Source of the DNA: Trichothermofontia sp964536415
GTDB lineage: Bacteria > Cyanobacteriota > Cyanobacteriia > B231
DNA length: 36,483 nt
Direction of reading: 5' to 3'
Assembly (NCBI GenBank): GCA_964536415.1
Contig: CAZHXN010000039.1
Location: forward strand, 1 to 36,483
Shown in pieces: positions 33,376 through 36,483 of the stretch. The translations under genes and the position numbers were made by a program. Within the stretch, counting starts at the first letter, position 1; each line of letters begins with the position of its first letter. A model generated the notes under the pieces. It ran no database searches. It was not told the origin of the DNA and was given only the letters and a program-made list of their open reading frames with translations.

Positions 33376-34647
33376 CTATCGGGCTATTGGTCTCCCTGAA
33401 CGGGATTCTACGCGATTCTCTGGGCGCGTGCCACCTGGAGAGAGGTCGCCTAGGGGAACGAGGGCGTGTGCCCCGGTCACACTGGGTAAATTCCCAGGAA
33501 GATCCCGATACCGCCAATAGGCCAGCACCGCAAAGGCGATCGCCTCTTTGAAGGCGACGCTTAACCCTAACGCTTCCGTCGGGGCGACGGGAATCGGGGT
33601 CAGTAACCGTGCTAAGCGGCCCATCAGATCGGGATTAAGGGCGCCCCCGCCGGCAACATACACCTGGTGGGGCAGGCGCGGCAGGTAGGTGCGATAGCTG
33701 TGAACAATCGTGGCAGCCGTGAACTCACTCAGGGTGGCCAACTGGTCAGCAGGTGAGAGGGCATAGCGATCGCCGTCGGCTAAGCATTGCTGAAGATAGT
33801 CTCGTCCAAAGTGCTCACGGCCCGTTGATTTGGGCGGCGGCTGCTGGAAAAACGGCTGGCACAGCCATTGTTCCACGAGGGCTTGACAGGCCGTGCCCTG
33901 GGCCGCCCAAATCCCATCCCGGTCATAGGTGTGCTGTCCCTGGGAGAAGTGTTGAACCGCCAAATCCAGCAAGATGTTACCAGGACCCGTATCCCAGCCT
34001 TTGATCTGTTGTTCCCAGCGGGTGACTTCCCCTGGAAGATACTGCGTGAACGCGGTGAAGTCCGCACCAGCCGTTATCGCAGGGTTAGAAGGGGTCAAGA
34101 TCGGCCCCCAGGCAGGGAGATAGGTCACATTGCCAATGCCACCAATATTTTGTACACAGCGATCCTGCTGGGAATCGTTCAGGAGGTAAGCATCAACCCG
34201 TGGAACCAGCGGTGCGCCCTGGCCCCCCAGAGCGAGGTCAGCGGCTCGGAAGTTGGTGACAGTGGGCAGGCCAGTGAGGGCCGCGATCGTTGCCCCGCGT
34301 CCAAGCTGAAGACTATAGCCCAGAAGATGGGGCTGACCGGGTGGGCGATGGTAAACCGTCTGGCCGTGGGAACCGATCAGGTCAGCAGGAGGACAGCCCT
34401 GTTGGATCTCACAAGCCGCCGTGGCAAAGACCTGGGCGATCGCCTCATCCAGATCAGCCAACGCCGCCAGGGACATCGCCCCCCCGCCTGCCAGATCGAG
34501 AATGCGCTGCCGTAGAGCCTCCGGATAGGGATAGGTTGCGGCTGCCAGACAGTTCACCTGAAGATCAAAGGTCGTTCCCGCGATCTCCACCAAGGCCGCA
34601 TCAATCCCATCGACTGACGTGCCACTCATCAAGCCCACGACCCGCAT
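33376..34647 (-). CDS. anmK: anhydro-N-acetylmuramic acid kinase
   Basis: Phosphorylates and opens 1,6-anhydro-MurNAc released from peptidoglycan, giving MurNAc-6-phosphate for recycling. 423 residues. Motifs: VVGLMSGTSVDGIDAALVEI (phosphate loop), IGSHGQTVYHRP, ADFRAADLALGGQGAPLVP, NIGGIGNVTYL, DTGPGNILLD, and VYVAGGGALNPDLMGRL. The catalytic Asp is D in SVDGIDAA. The family ends near AVLAYWRYRDLPGNLPSVTGA; here about 30 more residues follow, ending in an Arg-rich tail, so the C-terminus is extended. The typical length is about 370-390. Confidence 0.95.
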   Translation of the reverse strand: MRVVGLMSGTSVDGIDAALVEIAGTTFDLQVNCLAAATYPYPEALRQRILDLAGGGAMSLAALADLDEAIAQVFATAACEIQQGCPPADLIGSHGQTVYHRPPGQPHLLGYSLQLGRGATIAALTGLPTVTNFRAADLALGGQGAPLVPRVDAYLLNDSQQDRCVQNIGGIGNVTYLPAWGPILTPSNPAITAGADFTAFTQYLPGEVTRWEQQIKGWDTGPGNILLDLAVQHFSQGQHTYDRDGIWAAQGTACQALVEQWLCQPFFQQPPPKSTGREHFGRDYLQQCLADGDRYALSPADQLATLSEFTAATIVHSYRTYLPRLPHQVYVAGGGALNPDLMGRLARLLTPIPVAPTEALGLSVAFKEAIAFAVLAYWRYRDLPGNLPSVTGAHALVPLGDLSPGGTRPENRVESRSGRPIAR

Positions 34648-34725
34648 GCCTCGATCTCTCCTGGTTGCAGTGATTGGGGGTTAGGTAATTCCCCCTGCTA
34701 ATTCGCGAGCATCCCGCTCCTGCGG

Positions 34726-34742
34726 CCCTCACCCTAAATCCC
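34726..34742. repeat. partial copy of the palindromic element
   Basis: CCCTCACCCTAAATCCC is the exact reverse complement of 20600-20616. It lies just beyond the hslO stop codon, like the other copies at gene ends. Confidence 0.7.
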
Positions 34743-34757
34743 TTTCCTCATTTTCCT

Positions 34758-35663
34758 CTACCGCGCCATTGCCTCCTCACGCAGAATCGTAATCAAATCG
34801 GCCAACTCAGCACTACTGGCCCGGTACACTTCACCGCAGAAATGGCAGGTGGCTTCCGCCCCGTCATCTTTTTCGATCATGTCCTGGAGTTCAACTTCGC
34901 CCAGGAGTTTCAGCGCACCGAGAACCCGATCGAAGGAACAGCCACAGTGGAACCGGACCAGACGGCGATCGGGCAGAATCTGCAAGTCCAGATCCCCCAG
35001 GAGATCTTGAAAAATATCAGTGAGGGATTTTCCCGATCGCAGCAGGGGGGTAAAGCCAGAGAGCTGGGCCACGCGACTTTCTAGGGTTTGAATCAGCGAC
35101 TCGTCCCGTGCCGCTCGTGGGAGTACCTGAAGCAGTAGTCCGCCTGCTGCCGTCACCCCCTCCGCCCCCACAAAGACGCCCAACAGCAGCGCGGAGGGGG
35201 TTTGCTCCGAAGTGATCAGGTAGTGGCTAATGTCGTCGCCAATCTCACCCGATATCAATTCCACCGTACTGGAATAGGGGTAACCATAGCCCACATCCCG
35301 CACCACGTAGAGGTAGCCCTCCGGTCCCACCGCCTTGCCCACGTCTAATTTACCGATCGCATTCGGCGGTAATTCCACCCTGGGGTTGGACACATAGCCC
35401 CGCACCGTGCCGTCAGGTCGCGCATCGACCAAAATCCCCCCCAGCGGACCGTTCCCCTCCACCCGGATATTCACCCGTGAGTCGTCACGCTTCATGCTCG
35501 AAGCCAGCAACAACCCCGCTGCCATTGTCCGCCCCAGGGCCGCCGTGGCCACATAGGAAAGCTGATGGCGCTGTCGCGCCTCCTCGGTTAAGCGGGTGGT
35601 GATTGTCCCCACGGCCCGGATGCCCCCGTCGGCTGCCATTGCCCGCATTAGCTGATCTGCCAT
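34758..35663 (-). CDS. hslO: redox-regulated chaperone Hsp33
   Basis: 301 residues from ATG 35661-35663; a TTG two codons earlier is less likely. Hsp33 holds unfolded proteins when oxidised. N-terminal domain: AAGLLLASSMKRDDSRVNIR, EGNGPLGGILVDARPDG, RGYVSNPRVELP. The C-terminal redox switch is present: HCGCSFDRV (CxC) and CHFCGE (CxxC), the four zinc-binding cysteines. The start is 9 bases after the stop of the ureidoglycolate lyase-like gene, so the two are probably co-transcribed. Confidence 0.97.
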   Translation of the reverse strand: MADQLMRAMAADGGIRAVGTITTRLTEEARQRHQLSYVATAALGRTMAAGLLLASSMKRDDSRVNIRVEGNGPLGGILVDARPDGTVRGYVSNPRVELPPNAIGKLDVGKAVGPEGYLYVVRDVGYGYPYSSTVELISGEIGDDISHYLITSEQTPSALLLGVFVGAEGVTAAGGLLLQVLPRAARDESLIQTLESRVAQLSGFTPLLRSGKSLTDIFQDLLGDLDLQILPDRRLVRFHCGCSFDRVLGALKLLGEVELQDMIEKDDGAEATCHFCGEVYRASSAELADLITILREEAMAR

Positions 35664-35672
35664 ATACAAAAC

Positions 35673-36245
35673 TTAATAGTGCCTGGGTTCTATTGTAACG
35701 GCCTGGTCATGATGATCGTGGGGGATCTCCGTAGCGGGTACACCGCCGACTAACTCAAAGATGATATTTTCCACTTGCTGAAAGTCATAACTGAAGTGGT
35801 CAACCTCATTGGTATCGCTGAGTTCCAGGTTGTAGAAATCCACAAATGGGTGATCGAAGTAGGGACCCGCGTGCCAGGTGCCGATCGCCAATTTCACAAA
35901 GCAGTTACCAGGAATGTGGAAGGCTTGGAGGGCGGCGAGATCGGGACGATCGGGATGATCGGGGCCACTGGGGGGTGCGACGGCCAATAACCAGCTTTTC
36001 CCGGCTAGGGACCCCAAGCATTGGGTGCAGGCAACATGACGGGTGATTTGATGAAATCGCCGTCCCCGGTAGGTCAGGTGCATCAGGTAAAAACGGGGGA
36101 TACCGGGGGAGAGGACCAACTGGGCATTGTCAGGTCCATAGGGGTGCGCATCGGGCATGGGCGTAATCAACTGACCGTAGGGTTGAAAGGCTGCTGCCGT
36201 AATGGGTTGGACCGGGAGAGAGTGCAGGCTGGGGATGGGAGCCAT
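35673..36245 (-). CDS. ureidoglycolate lyase (AllA)-like protein
   Basis: 190 residues from ATG 36243-36245. The frame is open to GTG 36353, but the extra 36 residues look unrelated; no ribosome site decides. The cupin-like AllA pattern is present: ITAAAFQPYGQLITP, FYLMHLTYRGRRFHQITRH, and the metal or substrate loop FVKLAIGTWHAGPYFDHP, with a final DHHDQAVTIEP. AllA releases urea from ureidoglycolate in purine degradation. No other allantoin genes are near, and cyanobacterial members are diverged, so the activity is not assured. It is followed by hslO on the same strand. Confidence 0.85.
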   Translation of the reverse strand: MAPIPSLHSLPVQPITAAAFQPYGQLITPMPDAHPYGPDNAQLVLSPGIPRFYLMHLTYRGRRFHQITRHVACTQCLGSLAGKSWLLAVAPPSGPDHPDRPDLAALQAFHIPGNCFVKLAIGTWHAGPYFDHPFVDFYNLELSDTNEVDHFSYDFQQVENIIFELVGGVPATEIPHDHHDQAVTIEPRHY

Positions 36246-36483
36246 AGTCAGAATGGGCACGCTGCGTGGATAAACCGTATCGCTGTTAGGGGGCAAACCG
36301 CTGTTTTCAAGATAAACTTCTCCGGACAATTGTGGGTTACTGGTGCAAAACACAAGGGCTGGGGGCTGTGGCTGCCGCCAAATGTGAGCGAAATAGGATT
36401 TTTAGAGAGCTTAAGGCACGATCGTGGTTAAAATCGAAGCCAAATCCCTGGTGAGTTCGGAACCCCCCGTGAGATCTGAGTTG

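Overview
The window is chromosomal DNA from a cyanobacterium, GC-rich and densely coding. The main evidence is the many HIP1 octamers (GCGATCGC), a cyanobacterial-type PEP carboxylase, the cyanobacterial families DUF3370, DUF1574 and type IV pilin-like G/H, and a pyruvate kinase with the extra C-terminal PEP-utiliser domain. The genus cannot be fixed from the sequence alone. There is no rRNA operon, CRISPR array, prophage or intact transposase.

Layout. 1-4.9 kb: the tail of an unknown gene, initiator tRNA-fMet with a strong terminator, a prepilin, and a 1186-residue membrane protein with a C-terminal SGNH (DUF1574-like) domain. 5-9 kb: a small gene with its frame broken near C-runs, then ppc. 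9-14 kb: three short repeats behind ppc, a GerMN protein, a DUF4230 protein, an LD-carboxypeptidase, and a beta-propeller/transglutaminase protein. 14-17.7 kb: argF, a YciI-like protein, an RTX-repeat protein and a TPR protein. 17.7-19.9 kb (minus strand): a LapA-domain protein, scpA and an alpha/beta hydrolase. 19.8-20.7 kb: a gene-poor stretch with decayed ORFs and a large palindromic element. 20.7-22.8 kb (minus): a putative metal-related operon, feoA / COG0701 permease / TIGR03943 protein, behind an AT-rich palindrome. 22.9-26.7 kb: a second hydrolase, a conserved hypothetical, aroA and a Uma2 nuclease. 26.7-27.25 kb: repeats and two hairpins resembling the right-end/omega-RNA region of IS200/IS605 elements. 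27.2-36.5 kb: a DUF3370 protein, YjbQ, pyk, a Ser/Thr kinase, a hypothetical, anmK, hslO and a ureidoglycolate lyase-like gene.

Most genes are core metabolism and housekeeping. ppc and pyk both act at the PEP node, and argF and aroA are biosynthetic. anmK and the LD-carboxypeptidase belong to cell-wall recycling, scpA to chromosome segregation and hslO to redox stress. The less ordinary material is the frameshifted small ORF upstream of ppc, the feoA-permease-TIGR03943 operon with its palindrome, several dispersed palindromic repeat families that supply gene ends or ribosome-binding sites, and the mobile-element remnant whose edge provides the stop codon of the DUF3370 gene. I see no clear multi-gene system that is wholly new.
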